A stretch of 55,097 nt of DNA from Piscirickettsiaceae bacterium CG07_land_8_20_14_0_80_44_28 (GTDB lineage: Bacteria; Pseudomonadota; Gammaproteobacteria; Thiomicrospirales; Thiomicrospiraceae): NCBI GenBank assembly GCA_002779995.1, contig PEWX01000086.1, forward strand, positions 1 through 55,097. The letters run 5' to 3'. A model generated the notes under the pieces. That model was given only the letters and a program-made list of their open reading frames with translations, had not been told where the DNA came from and did no database searches. The first letter of the stretch is position 1, and each line of letters starts with the position of its first letter. Positions 47,380 to 55,097 of this stretch are shown here, in pieces. Both the position numbers and the translations under genes were made by a program.

Positions 47380-48687
47380 ATGCACGCGATGATTGTCTTA
47401 TTATATTTGTTCAGTAGTCTATTTTTTCAAGCACATGCCCAGGAGGTCAAAATGACAATGACAGACACAGATCAATCCACCGAATCCATCGTGTTTGGTA
47501 TGGGGTGTTTTTGGGGTGCCGAAAAGCGCATGAGTGCCATTAAAGGGGTTATTGACGTAGAAAGTGGCTATGCTGGAGGAGACCAATCTCACACGAATTA
47601 CGAACAAGTCTTAAACCTGGAAAATAAAATCCGTCGCGGTATAAGCCAACAAAGAAATCATGCTGAAGTCATTAAGGTCACTTTCGATCCCCGGCGGGTT
47701 ACTCTCGAAACCCTATTGATAAATTTTTGGGAGAATCATAATCCCACCCAAGGCAACCGCCAAGGCAATGATATCGGCACCAACTACCGCAGTGCTATCT
47801 ACACCCAATCCAAACAGCAAACACGCTTGGCAGAAGCGACCAAAAAACAATATCAAACCGCTCTAGCTAAGGCTGGATTATCGAAAATTACCACCGAAAT
47901 TGCCCCTTTGCGAAACTACATTCCTGCCGAAGAATACCACCAAAACTATCTTGAAAAAAATCCAAATGGTTATTGCGGACTAGGCGGAACTGGCGTCAAA
48001 TACCCAAACACCGCGACCACCACTTCAGATACATCAGCGGTTGAGCCGGCAGCAACCTTATCTGCAAAAAACTTGAACAACCGATTGCAATTAATTGTTT
48101 TTGAAGCAGAAGACTGTCAGTACTGCAAAGCCTTTAAGCAAGAAGTTTTATCTAATTGGCAATCTGAAGTGGCCATCACAACCACCTTAGTCCCGCAACC
48201 ACCAACCGATTGGAAACTGGCCAAACCGTTATTTGCGACCCCAACCATTGTATTATTTAAAGCGGGCGAAGAGGTTTCCCGTTTTACCGGCTATACCGGC
48301 GATAAAAAGCGTTTCTGGCAGTGGCTTGGCTTTCAGTTACTGACACCACAACAACAACGAATCGCTTTTGAGCAAGGGACAGAACCCGCCTTTAGTGGCT
48401 CTCATTTGGATGAGAAACGTCCGGGCACATTTGTTGATCCCATCACAGGGGCAGCGCTGTTTCGTACCGATACCAAATTTGAAAGTGGTTCCGGCTGGCC
48501 CAGTTTCTTTAACCCCGTTGAAGGTGCCATTACTGAACACCCGGATCACAGTCATGGCATGCAACGAATTGAAGTGCGCAGTGCCAGTTCAGGGATTCAT
48601 TTAGGCCATGTCTTTAATGATGGCCCACCGCCAAGCCATAAACGTTATTGCATTAACGGCGATGTGCTGAAATTTATCGCTGATTAA
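47380..48687 (+). CDS. Secreted MsrA-thioredoxin-MsrB fusion
   Basis: Periplasmic methionine sulfoxide reductase, 435 residues. Signal peptide 1-20 (cleavage after AHA). MsrA domain about 35-208, with catalytic C43 in GMGCFWGAEKRM and a resolving cysteine in NPNGYCGLGGTG (C199). Thioredoxin-fold domain about 235-316, with C246QYC249. MsrB domain about 325-435, with KFESGSGWPSFF, HLGHVFNDGPPPSHKRYCIN and catalytic C424; the structural zinc cysteines are absent. The fusion can reduce both sulfoxide diastereomers and may carry its own reductant. In Neisseria PilB the thioredoxin domain is N-terminal; here it lies between MsrA and MsrB. The MsrA part has an insertion of about 11 residues before NHAEVIKV. 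Confidence 0.9.
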   Translation: MHAMIVLLYLFSSLFFQAHAQEVKMTMTDTDQSTESIVFGMGCFWGAEKRMSAIKGVIDVESGYAGGDQSHTNYEQVLNLENKIRRGISQQRNHAEVIKVTFDPRRVTLETLLINFWENHNPTQGNRQGNDIGTNYRSAIYTQSKQQTRLAEATKKQYQTALAKAGLSKITTEIAPLRNYIPAEEYHQNYLEKNPNGYCGLGGTGVKYPNTATTTSDTSAVEPAATLSAKNLNNRLQLIVFEAEDCQYCKAFKQEVLSNWQSEVAITTTLVPQPPTDWKLAKPLFATPTIVLFKAGEEVSRFTGYTGDKKRFWQWLGFQLLTPQQQRIAFEQGTEPAFSGSHLDEKRPGTFVDPITGAALFRTDTKFESGSGWPSFFNPVEGAITEHPDHSHGMQRIEVRSASSGIHLGHVFNDGPPPSHKRYCINGDVLKFIAD

Positions 48688-48925
48688 ATTTACAGCGTTA
48701 CAAATGAAAGCATTTTAAACCAACCGCTTCCAGGCCAATCAACAACGGATTCAACGCTACGTTGACGGGTCATGATTATTTGAGATATTTTCATAAATGC
48801 CCATTTTCGGTGATACATTCACCCAATTACTGAGGTTATACAGCTTTAGTTTGTTTAGTTTCGCCTACGGCTCACTATCAACAAAGGATTCCGTTATGCC
48901 ATTTTGTGGGGGGCTTTAAACTAAT

Positions 48926-51442
48926 TTAGCGGCGCTTAATGGAACGGCCGGCGACGGCTTGTAACGGGTTTTCCGGCCAGCGATGCTTCGGATAGCGCCC
49001 TTTCATCTCTTTAATCACCTCAAAATAAGACGTTTGCCAAAAATTGGCCAAATCCGCAGTGGTTTGAATCGGACGTCTAGCCGGCGACAACAGTTCAAAC
49101 GTCAACGGAACCTGTCCATCCCCCAACATCGGAGAGGTTTCTTCCCCCAACACTTCTTGTAATTGAATGGACACTTTTGGTGGATGATGACGGCTATAGG
49201 CGATTGAAACCCGCTTACCGGAAGGCGCTGTGTAATTGGCAGGCGCTTGGCGATCTAAAATTTTTAGCTGATCATAACTGAGTTTTGACTGCAAGATGGG
49301 GAATAAGTCAAGCGACTGCAAAGCCTTAAATGACTGAATGCCATTCAAATAAGGTGCCAGCCAGTCCTGCAAATGCTTCATAAGCCAGGCCTGGCTAAAA
49401 TTCGGCCAATCACGCTGATAAGACGCCAACCATCTCACTCGATTTAACCATTTTTCAGTTTGATTTGACCAACGCAGTAGCGAGGGGTGTTGTGGTAATA
49501 GCGTTAGTAATGCGTGTTGAAATTCGGCTTCACCAGGTTGAGGCAATGACGTTTCAGAAAGTATCAACGCGCCCAATCGACACTGCTCGCTGGCAATCAA
49601 AGCCTGCTTTTTTACATCAAATCGCACATTAGCTTCACAAACAATTTTTGAGGCAAATAAGCGCTTAAGCACTTTACCGTCAATAGCCGCTGCCAGAAAT
49701 ATTCGAGCCGATTGGCGTTGGCCATCTAAATCAGCAACCACCAGCCATGGACTTTGGCTTAGCGGATCCTGTCGTGGCAAAACGGCTCCTCTGCCATTAC
49801 TCAGCTGATAACGGCCAGATTGATCAGACCGACATTGGGCAATACGATCAGGAAACGCCATGGCTAACAACTTTCCCGTCTCAGCTTGCAACAAGGCCAG
49901 ATCCAGTTGGTGCTGTAGAGGCAGTCCGAGTTGTTGTCTCAAGCTGGACGCGGTCTTGCGAACTTGATGCAGAATCTGACGCCTAGTGTTGGTGCTTGCA
50001 GAAGTTTTTGTAGCAGAATGCCCTTCGCCTTGAATCAGTAATAACCGTTTTATCAAGTCCACTTCATCTGCTGATTGCAAGACATCCCCTTCGATGAATA
50101 ACGCCACTAGATCACACGCCAACTGCTGGACTTGCTGCGTTTGCATTTGTGCATAAATTAACAGTTTGGCTAAGCGAGGATGGATTGACCATTGCGCTGC
50201 TTGTTGACCTAAAGCCGATAAATGGCCATTTTCCGCTAATAAGTCCAATGACTGCAATAAGGTTTGAGCGACTTTAAAATGGGTTTTGGATGGCGGGGTT
50301 AGCCAAGTTAAACCCTCTGCTGTGTTAAGCCCCCATTGCGCCAATTCCATACACAATTGACTTAGATCTGATTGGGTGATTTCTTCTGCATCAAAGGCGG
50401 GTCTTTGCAATTGCTGACTTTCTGACCACATTCGATAACACACGCCGGGACCTAAGCGCCCTGCTCGTCCACGCCGTTGATCGGCAGAGGCCTGTGATGT
50501 TGCTTGGGTGACCAAACGAGTCATCCCGCTGGAAACATCATAAATGGCTTTGCGCACCCAACCCGAATCAACGACCGCATCAATGCCCTCAATGGTTAAA
50601 CTGGTTTCCGCAATATTGGTGGCCAATACAATCTTACGACGCCCTTTTGAATCGGGCATAATCGCGGCTTCTTGAGCTGCGGTGGGTAAACTGCCGTAAA
50701 GCGGGAAAATGCCCAGGCCTGGCTGATTTTTGCTTTCCAATAGCGCTTGAATACCTCTGATTTCTGATTGTCCCGGTAAAAATACCAGTAGATCCTGTTG
50801 ACTATTTTGAAGTGCTTGCTGAATCATTTGCAGGCACAAGCCGGACCAGTCATGAAACGAATGCCCTTTAACCGGCTGTTGTGCATAATGGGTTTGAACC
50901 TCGAAGGCACGCCCAGGCACCTGTAAAATGGGGGCTTGATTTAAAAAATGGCTGACCGCATCGGCATCTAAGGTGGCCGACATTACCAATAGTTTCAAAT
51001 CTGCTCGCAACCCCGATTGCACGTCCAAACACAAACTCAATGCCAAATCAGCATGGATTGATCTTTCGTGAAATTCATCAAAGATAATCAAACCAACCCC
51101 TTGTAATTCAGGGTCTTGCTGTATTCGACGTGTCAAAATGCCTTCGGTAATGATTTCCAACCGGGTTTGTTGAGACACTCGACGATCATTGCGCACATGG
51201 TAACCAATGGTTTGACCCACGCTTTCACCCAGCTGCTTGGCTAAATAATGTGCTAAGGTGCGTACCGCCAGACGTCGTGGCTCTAACATTAAAATAGTTT
51301 GATTGGCAAAGGCATCCTCGCTTAACAGCGCCAAAGGCACTTGAGTGGATTTTCCTGCACCGGGTTCGGCCTGCAACACCCAGTTTGGCGTTTGCACCAG
51401 CCCGCTGACTAATTTCGCTAAAAAAGGCGTTATTGGAAGCAT
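48926..51442 (-). CDS. hrpB: ATP-dependent RNA helicase HrpB (DEAH/RHA type)
   Basis: 838 residues. P-loop AEPGAGKSTQVPLALL, DEFHERSIHADL (DEFH in place of DEAH, normal for HrpB), MSATLDADAVSHFL, TNIAETSLTIEGID and QRRGRAGRLGPGVCYRMW, followed by the HrpB C-terminal domain with YSRHHPPKVSIQLQEVLG and LTFELLSPARRPIQTT. The RNA substrate in most bacteria is unknown. It carries two copies of the iterated palindrome, read as Gln-Ala-Trp and Pro-Gly-Leu. Confidence 0.95.
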   Translation of the reverse strand: MLPITPFLAKLVSGLVQTPNWVLQAEPGAGKSTQVPLALLSEDAFANQTILMLEPRRLAVRTLAHYLAKQLGESVGQTIGYHVRNDRRVSQQTRLEIITEGILTRRIQQDPELQGVGLIIFDEFHERSIHADLALSLCLDVQSGLRADLKLLVMSATLDADAVSHFLNQAPILQVPGRAFEVQTHYAQQPVKGHSFHDWSGLCLQMIQQALQNSQQDLLVFLPGQSEIRGIQALLESKNQPGLGIFPLYGSLPTAAQEAAIMPDSKGRRKIVLATNIAETSLTIEGIDAVVDSGWVRKAIYDVSSGMTRLVTQATSQASADQRRGRAGRLGPGVCYRMWSESQQLQRPAFDAEEITQSDLSQLCMELAQWGLNTAEGLTWLTPPSKTHFKVAQTLLQSLDLLAENGHLSALGQQAAQWSIHPRLAKLLIYAQMQTQQVQQLACDLVALFIEGDVLQSADEVDLIKRLLLIQGEGHSATKTSASTNTRRQILHQVRKTASSLRQQLGLPLQHQLDLALLQAETGKLLAMAFPDRIAQCRSDQSGRYQLSNGRGAVLPRQDPLSQSPWLVVADLDGQRQSARIFLAAAIDGKVLKRLFASKIVCEANVRFDVKKQALIASEQCRLGALILSETSLPQPGEAEFQHALLTLLPQHPSLLRWSNQTEKWLNRVRWLASYQRDWPNFSQAWLMKHLQDWLAPYLNGIQSFKALQSLDLFPILQSKLSYDQLKILDRQAPANYTAPSGKRVSIAYSRHHPPKVSIQLQEVLGEETSPMLGDGQVPLTFELLSPARRPIQTTADLANFWQTSYFEVIKEMKGRYPKHRWPENPLQAVAGRSIKRR
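49385..49394. repeat. iterated palindrome CCAGGCCTGG
   Basis: Exact copy inside hrpB, read as Gln-Ala-Trp (FSQAWLMKH). Confidence 0.9.
50713..50722. repeat. iterated palindrome CCAGGCCTGG
   Basis: Exact copy inside hrpB, read as Pro-Gly-Leu (NQPGLGIFP). Confidence 0.9.
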
Positions 51443-51623
51443 AGCATCATTTTGAGGTATCTTTTCAAGCAGTCATTATTCAATGAGGCCACTAAAGCTA
51501 AGACTGAAAAGCCGAATCCCACAGATAAAGTTCAATGTAACCCCTTTGCATCCATAGAACGCGAAAGAAAAATGAGGCAAAATTTTATTCGTGTATTCAT
51601 CTGCTGCAAAGCGCTGATGTATT

Positions 51624-54600
51624 TTAACGAAGTTGATTAAGATAATAGTCAATATCAACATCATCGATTTGTTCGGGCTTTAAATAGTGTTCGGCATAGT
51701 GACGATAGAGACCGGAAGTTAACAATAATGTAAATAGGTCTTGATCCAGTTGACCTGCTTGACACATCTTAAACAAAATATCGATTGCTTCGGATAATTT
51801 ATTGGCTTTTTTATAGGGACGATCTGGTGCGGTTAAGGCCTCAAAGATATCCGCGATCGCCATTACCCTTTCTGGGATTGAAAGTTGTGATGCCTCTAAT
51901 TGACGAGGATAACCGGAACCATCTAACTTTTCATGATGTGTGCCTGCATAAGTTGCCACTTTTTGATAGGCCTGAGGGAAAGGCAAGTGTTCGAGCATTC
52001 GCAATGTCATCATCACATGTTCACTGACTTTAAAGCGTTCTTCAACACTTAATGTTCCTTTTTCAATGGTTAAATTATGCAATTCTCCAAGGTTGACCCG
52101 TAATTGAGGTACGGTTAATTTAAAGCCATCTTCTTGATAGGCTTTTTCATTAAAGTGATGCCTAGGGATCCTGTGTTCAGGACGATCGTCCAGCAATTTC
52201 TCGGTCACGGGTAAGGTTTCTGAAGGGGTTGAAAATTGTGACTGTTGAATGGCAGACAAACCTAAGCGGTTATCAAAATGACGCTGCCAACGTCTATCTG
52301 CAATGTCCCGTACTTTTTCATACAAATCTTGATTGTCTCCATCGGTTGCCAAATTCGCTTGAGCCACTAAAGCAAACTCTTGTTGCAACTGATCATGCTT
52401 TGCTTTCAGTAACGCTTTGGCATGTATAGGATCCATCTGATTTAACAGCGAGCGATAATAATGAATCTCGGCATCCCGCCACAACACTTCAAACCGAGTT
52501 CTGATTTCATGAATGCGGTTGTAAAAGCTATCAAGTTTGGTACTTTTATCCAAAACATAATCAGGTGTCGTGATTTTGCCACAGTCATGCAGCCAAGCCC
52601 CTATTTCAAATGCTTTTTGTTCCTCTGCGTCCATCTGAAAGTCTTTAAAGTGCTCAGTTTGGTCTTGCTTGGCCTGCTCCAACAGCATCAATGCCAGTTT
52701 TGGCACTCTCGCACAATGCGCACCGGTAAAAGGCGATTTTTCATCAATTGCCTTCGCAATTAATTCGATAAAACTTTTGAGCAACGCCTCCTGTTCTTTT
52801 TCATAGGTCTGGAAGCTGTCAGCCACTTTCAGAAATGTCTGCGAAAGTTGATCCAACTCCTGAATATAGGTGTTGACGGGTGTCACTTGGTCAAAAGCAC
52901 GTTTTTCAACCAACTGATTTCGCTGCATCAACGCTCGTATAGGTCGAACCAAAATCGAAGAAGAATAGCGGGTTAATCCTAAAATGATCAACAATACGCC
53001 ACTAAGAATCCATAAAGTGGTCACCCATTGCTGGTTAAAAGGCGCCATTAAAGTTGATTTTGGGACAAATACTGCCAAATAGCTCTCATTCGTACCATTA
53101 TAGTCAATGGCATTGTAGGCGGATAAGAATCGCTGGCCACCGACATTAGATTCATAAAAGGTTCGAAGATCGGATAATGGCATCTGATTTAATAATTGAT
53201 AGAACAATTTATCTTGCAATGATAATTTTACCTGACGTGTTTGCCCATTTAGTTGCCATTTCTGTTTCAAAGTGTTCCATTCGGATTGACTGATTGAGGC
53301 CAAGGCTCGATTAATAATGGGCAGTAAAGACTCATATTTAGGCTGCACCATCATGCGGAGTTTTTCAGGCGGGATCCGTATCAATTCATCCATTGGACGA
53401 TTCAGCATTAAATGGTTTAACTGGTTTTCGGCTTTCAGTCTTGCAAAGGTGTCTGGATTATCAATCAAAGCATCGGCGTCGCCATTATTCACTGCTTTCA
53501 TGCGACTTAAGGTATCGTCGTACAATTTAAACTTGATATTTTTAAAATGCTCTAGTAAATAATCGCTACTTTTCCAACCTTTGACTAAAGCAAAGGTCAG
53601 CTTTTCCAATGCTTGGCTGTCTGTTATTGTGCCAATGTCATTTCGTGTAATCAGATATTCTCTGATCGAATAATAAGCATCGCTAAAACGCCCTATTTGA
53701 GCACGTTTTTTTGTATGGAAAAGACTGTGAACAATGTCCAGTCGTCCTTCTGCAAACTGATTTAAAACCTCTTGCCAGCCATAATCATTGACAAATTGAA
53801 AACGCAATCCCGTTTTCACTGCGACAAGCTTCATAATATCTACCGAGAAACCTTGCGGCAAACCATTGCTGACAAAATCAAAAGGTGCCCAACTCAATTG
53901 ATTAGAGACCTTCAATTCAGGCGTTTTTTCCACCAAAGCTTGCTGTTGCGTATTCAATACAAGCGGCTGGGTTTTTGGCAAGGTCGACTGGTCGGATGAC
54001 TGACTATTAACTAAAATTCTTTTTCCTTGTGCGTTAAAAAGCACAACATGACTATCGGGTGTCGGTTTCAGTTGTTTAAATATTTGGGTAAGGTGCTCAA
54101 GGGTATAATCCACGGCAATCACCGACTGACGGTTATTAATTCGTTTTGAATAGGTGATACCGGGGCTTTTTAGATGCCAAAAAAGATAAGGATCGGACTT
54201 ATAAACCTGTGCAGTTTTCATGGCTTCTTGAAACCAAGGGCGTTCGGCGGGCACATAAGTGGTGGCCGTGGCTCTTTGCGCTAATAACTGCAATGCTTCG
54301 TTATAAAACCGATACTGATACGCTTGATCACCATCCTGCGGTGACACTTCCACAACCCCCCAATAAGCTGATTCAGGGGCTTTTAAACGTTGCCACAAAT
54401 CAGGGCGATGTTTCATATTAATCACTTCAAAAAACCGCCCATCCGCATGACCAATATAAATGGCATAGGCTTCTGGAAAGTTGATCAGGGTTTTGACGAG
54501 ACTTTGCAGCAAAGTTTGATTTGAAACATCATTATTTGTACTGTTTTTTAAGCTGGGATATTCTTCAATAAAGCTCAATAATGCTCGACTCTGTTGATCC

Positions 54601-54794
54601 AGCACTTTATTTTTCAGCTCAATGCGTTCAAATAATTGTTCGAAGCGTTCGGCAACCGATTGCTTGGCATATTGATGGTTGTAGTAGGATTGAATGCCAA
54701 TCAAGGAAAATGCAGTAATGGCAATCATCAGCAACAAATGTGTAAAAATCGTCAGTTTAATTGAAATGCGTTTCTTTAATCGCTTCATTTTCAC
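51624..54794 (-). CDS. HD-GYP receptor with Cache-like and SBP_bac_3 sensors
   Basis: 1056 residues: transmembrane helix (about 14-38), Cache-like periplasmic region (about 50-270), periplasmic solute-binding (SBP_bac_3) domain (about 293-515: SNQLSWAPFDFV, GFSVDIMKLVAVKTGLRFQF, EGRLDIVHSLF), second helix (about 590-610), HAMP-like linker, and a C-terminal HD-GYP domain. Key residues are intact: HD in WLHDCGK (736-737) and HHEKLDGSGYP (953-963). The HD and HHE parts are about 217 residues apart against roughly 60 normally, because of a 150-residue insert (about 757-910) rich in charged helices. It probably hydrolyses cyclic-di-GMP under control of an amino-acid-like or other small ligand. It is monocistronic. 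Confidence 0.9.
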   Translation of the reverse strand: MKMKRLKKRISIKLTIFTHLLLMIAITAFSLIGIQSYYNHQYAKQSVAERFEQLFERIELKNKVLDQQSRALLSFIEEYPSLKNSTNNDVSNQTLLQSLVKTLINFPEAYAIYIGHADGRFFEVINMKHRPDLWQRLKAPESAYWGVVEVSPQDGDQAYQYRFYNEALQLLAQRATATTYVPAERPWFQEAMKTAQVYKSDPYLFWHLKSPGITYSKRINNRQSVIAVDYTLEHLTQIFKQLKPTPDSHVVLFNAQGKRILVNSQSSDQSTLPKTQPLVLNTQQQALVEKTPELKVSNQLSWAPFDFVSNGLPQGFSVDIMKLVAVKTGLRFQFVNDYGWQEVLNQFAEGRLDIVHSLFHTKKRAQIGRFSDAYYSIREYLITRNDIGTITDSQALEKLTFALVKGWKSSDYLLEHFKNIKFKLYDDTLSRMKAVNNGDADALIDNPDTFARLKAENQLNHLMLNRPMDELIRIPPEKLRMMVQPKYESLLPIINRALASISQSEWNTLKQKWQLNGQTRQVKLSLQDKLFYQLLNQMPLSDLRTFYESNVGGQRFLSAYNAIDYNGTNESYLAVFVPKSTLMAPFNQQWVTTLWILSGVLLIILGLTRYSSSILVRPIRALMQRNQLVEKRAFDQVTPVNTYIQELDQLSQTFLKVADSFQTYEKEQEALLKSFIELIAKAIDEKSPFTGAHCARVPKLALMLLEQAKQDQTEHFKDFQMDAEEQKAFEIGAWLHDCGKITTPDYVLDKSTKLDSFYNRIHEIRTRFEVLWRDAEIHYYRSLLNQMDPIHAKALLKAKHDQLQQEFALVAQANLATDGDNQDLYEKVRDIADRRWQRHFDNRLGLSAIQQSQFSTPSETLPVTEKLLDDRPEHRIPRHHFNEKAYQEDGFKLTVPQLRVNLGELHNLTIEKGTLSVEERFKVSEHVMMTLRMLEHLPFPQAYQKVATYAGTHHEKLDGSGYPRQLEASQLSIPERVMAIADIFEALTAPDRPYKKANKLSEAIDILFKMCQAGQLDQDLFTLLLTSGLYRHYAEHYLKPEQIDDVDIDYYLNQLR

Positions 54795-55097
54795 TCCTTT
54801 TTACACATTTTCACTCAGGATTAACCGCGCCATTGATGCCCATTCACCCCATCAGAACCCTGTTTAGAATATGGGATTTAGCATAAGCTGATAACGACTG
54901 AAACTTAACACGGAACCTACAGGTTATTTTTTGTCAATTCTCATTCGATCTGAAACGAACACCTCAGCACCTGAAGGAAAAGTTGAGAAAAAATTCCATT
55001 TTAAATCAAGGAAAAAGCCAGATCGGTGCGAACGGATAAAACCATTCGCCTTAAACCATTTTTTAATTATACGAGGCCGACAACCGAATTAAAACCA
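54795..55097. other. 303-base intergenic region at the right edge
   Basis: Upstream region of the HD-GYP gene; no ORF, tRNA or palindrome copy was recognised on either strand. A weak hairpin, AACC-TACA-GGTT followed by ATTTTTT at 54914-54932, could end a transcript on the plus strand. The promoter of the HD-GYP gene must lie here. The direct repeat AAACCATT near 55040-55060 is probably chance. Confidence 0.4.

Noticed and set aside
48688-48925. Possible small RNA or short ORF (ATGCCATTTTGT...) in the 238-base gap before hrpB's end.
   Set aside because: The ORF has only 7 codons and no promoter-terminator pair could be defined; nothing specific is supported.
5885-50722. Palindrome copies as REP/BIME elements.
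   Set aside because: REP elements are longer, imperfect and extragenic. Here 9 of 12 copies are inside genes and the conserved unit is a 10-base perfect palindrome.
51452-51664. Two overlapping 62-codon frames on opposite strands between hrpB and the HD-GYP gene.
   Set aside because: They occupy the same gap in antisense, have no ribosome-binding sites, and composition favours neither; the gap is more likely the hrpB promoter region.

Overview
The window is ordinary-looking chromosome of a gammaproteobacterium. The order leuC-leuD-leuB-asd-truA-trpF-(trpB-trpA)-accD-folC-dedD-purF-metZ is the classical gammaproteobacterial order, and ftsH-folP, rlmE-ftsH and an M23 peptidase-bactofilin pair fit too. 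The AT-leaning base composition and the protein style resemble the sulfur-oxidising Thiomicrospira/Hydrogenovibrio/Thiomicrorhabdus group. That placement is an inference; no marker gene for that metabolism is in the window. No prophage, CRISPR array, rRNA or intact transposase was seen.

Layout. 1-3035: the 3' end of an unidentified gene, then dusA-xseA-xseB, with XseA carrying an extra N-terminal DUF5710 module. 3296-5476: relA. 5480-9111: an oxidative pentose-phosphate operon gnd-zwf-pgl. 9284-11315: gltX followed by tRNA-Ala, tRNA-Glu, tRNA-Gly and tRNA-Glu. 11530-14826: an M61 peptidase, slyX, cytochrome b561 and YceI. 15089-19087: rhlE and a haem-containing GGDEF-EAL protein, converging on a palindromic terminator. 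19215-24197: a four-gene operon that reads as a complete glucosylglycerate cycle (gpgP, gpgS, a GH13_18 phosphorylase, glycerate 2-kinase). 24420-28435: folP, ftsH, rlmE, yhbY. 28467-43565: the long leucine/aspartate/tryptophan/accD/folC/purF/metZ cluster on the minus strand. 43752-55097: queE, a PBP4-like DacB, a two-gene replication-like module, an MsrA-thioredoxin-MsrB fusion, hrpB and a large HD-GYP receptor.

The most striking signal is not a gene. The 10-base palindrome CCAGGCCTGG occurs 12 times exactly, about once per 4.6 kb, plus two near copies; roughly 0.02 copies would be expected by chance at about 43% GC. Nine exact copies lie inside known genes, mostly read as Gln-Ala-Trp or Pro-Gly-Leu. 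Two others form the cores of 26- and 24-base perfect palindromes acting as terminators. This is a highly iterated palindrome comparable in density to cyanobacterial HIP1 or to DNA uptake sequences, but with a different sequence.

A second non-gene signal is a 160-bp MITE-like element with 12-bp perfect terminal repeats and a 5-bp target duplication. It sits exactly where cvpA is missing upstream of purF. A 46-bp copy of one of its ends forms the leader of accD.
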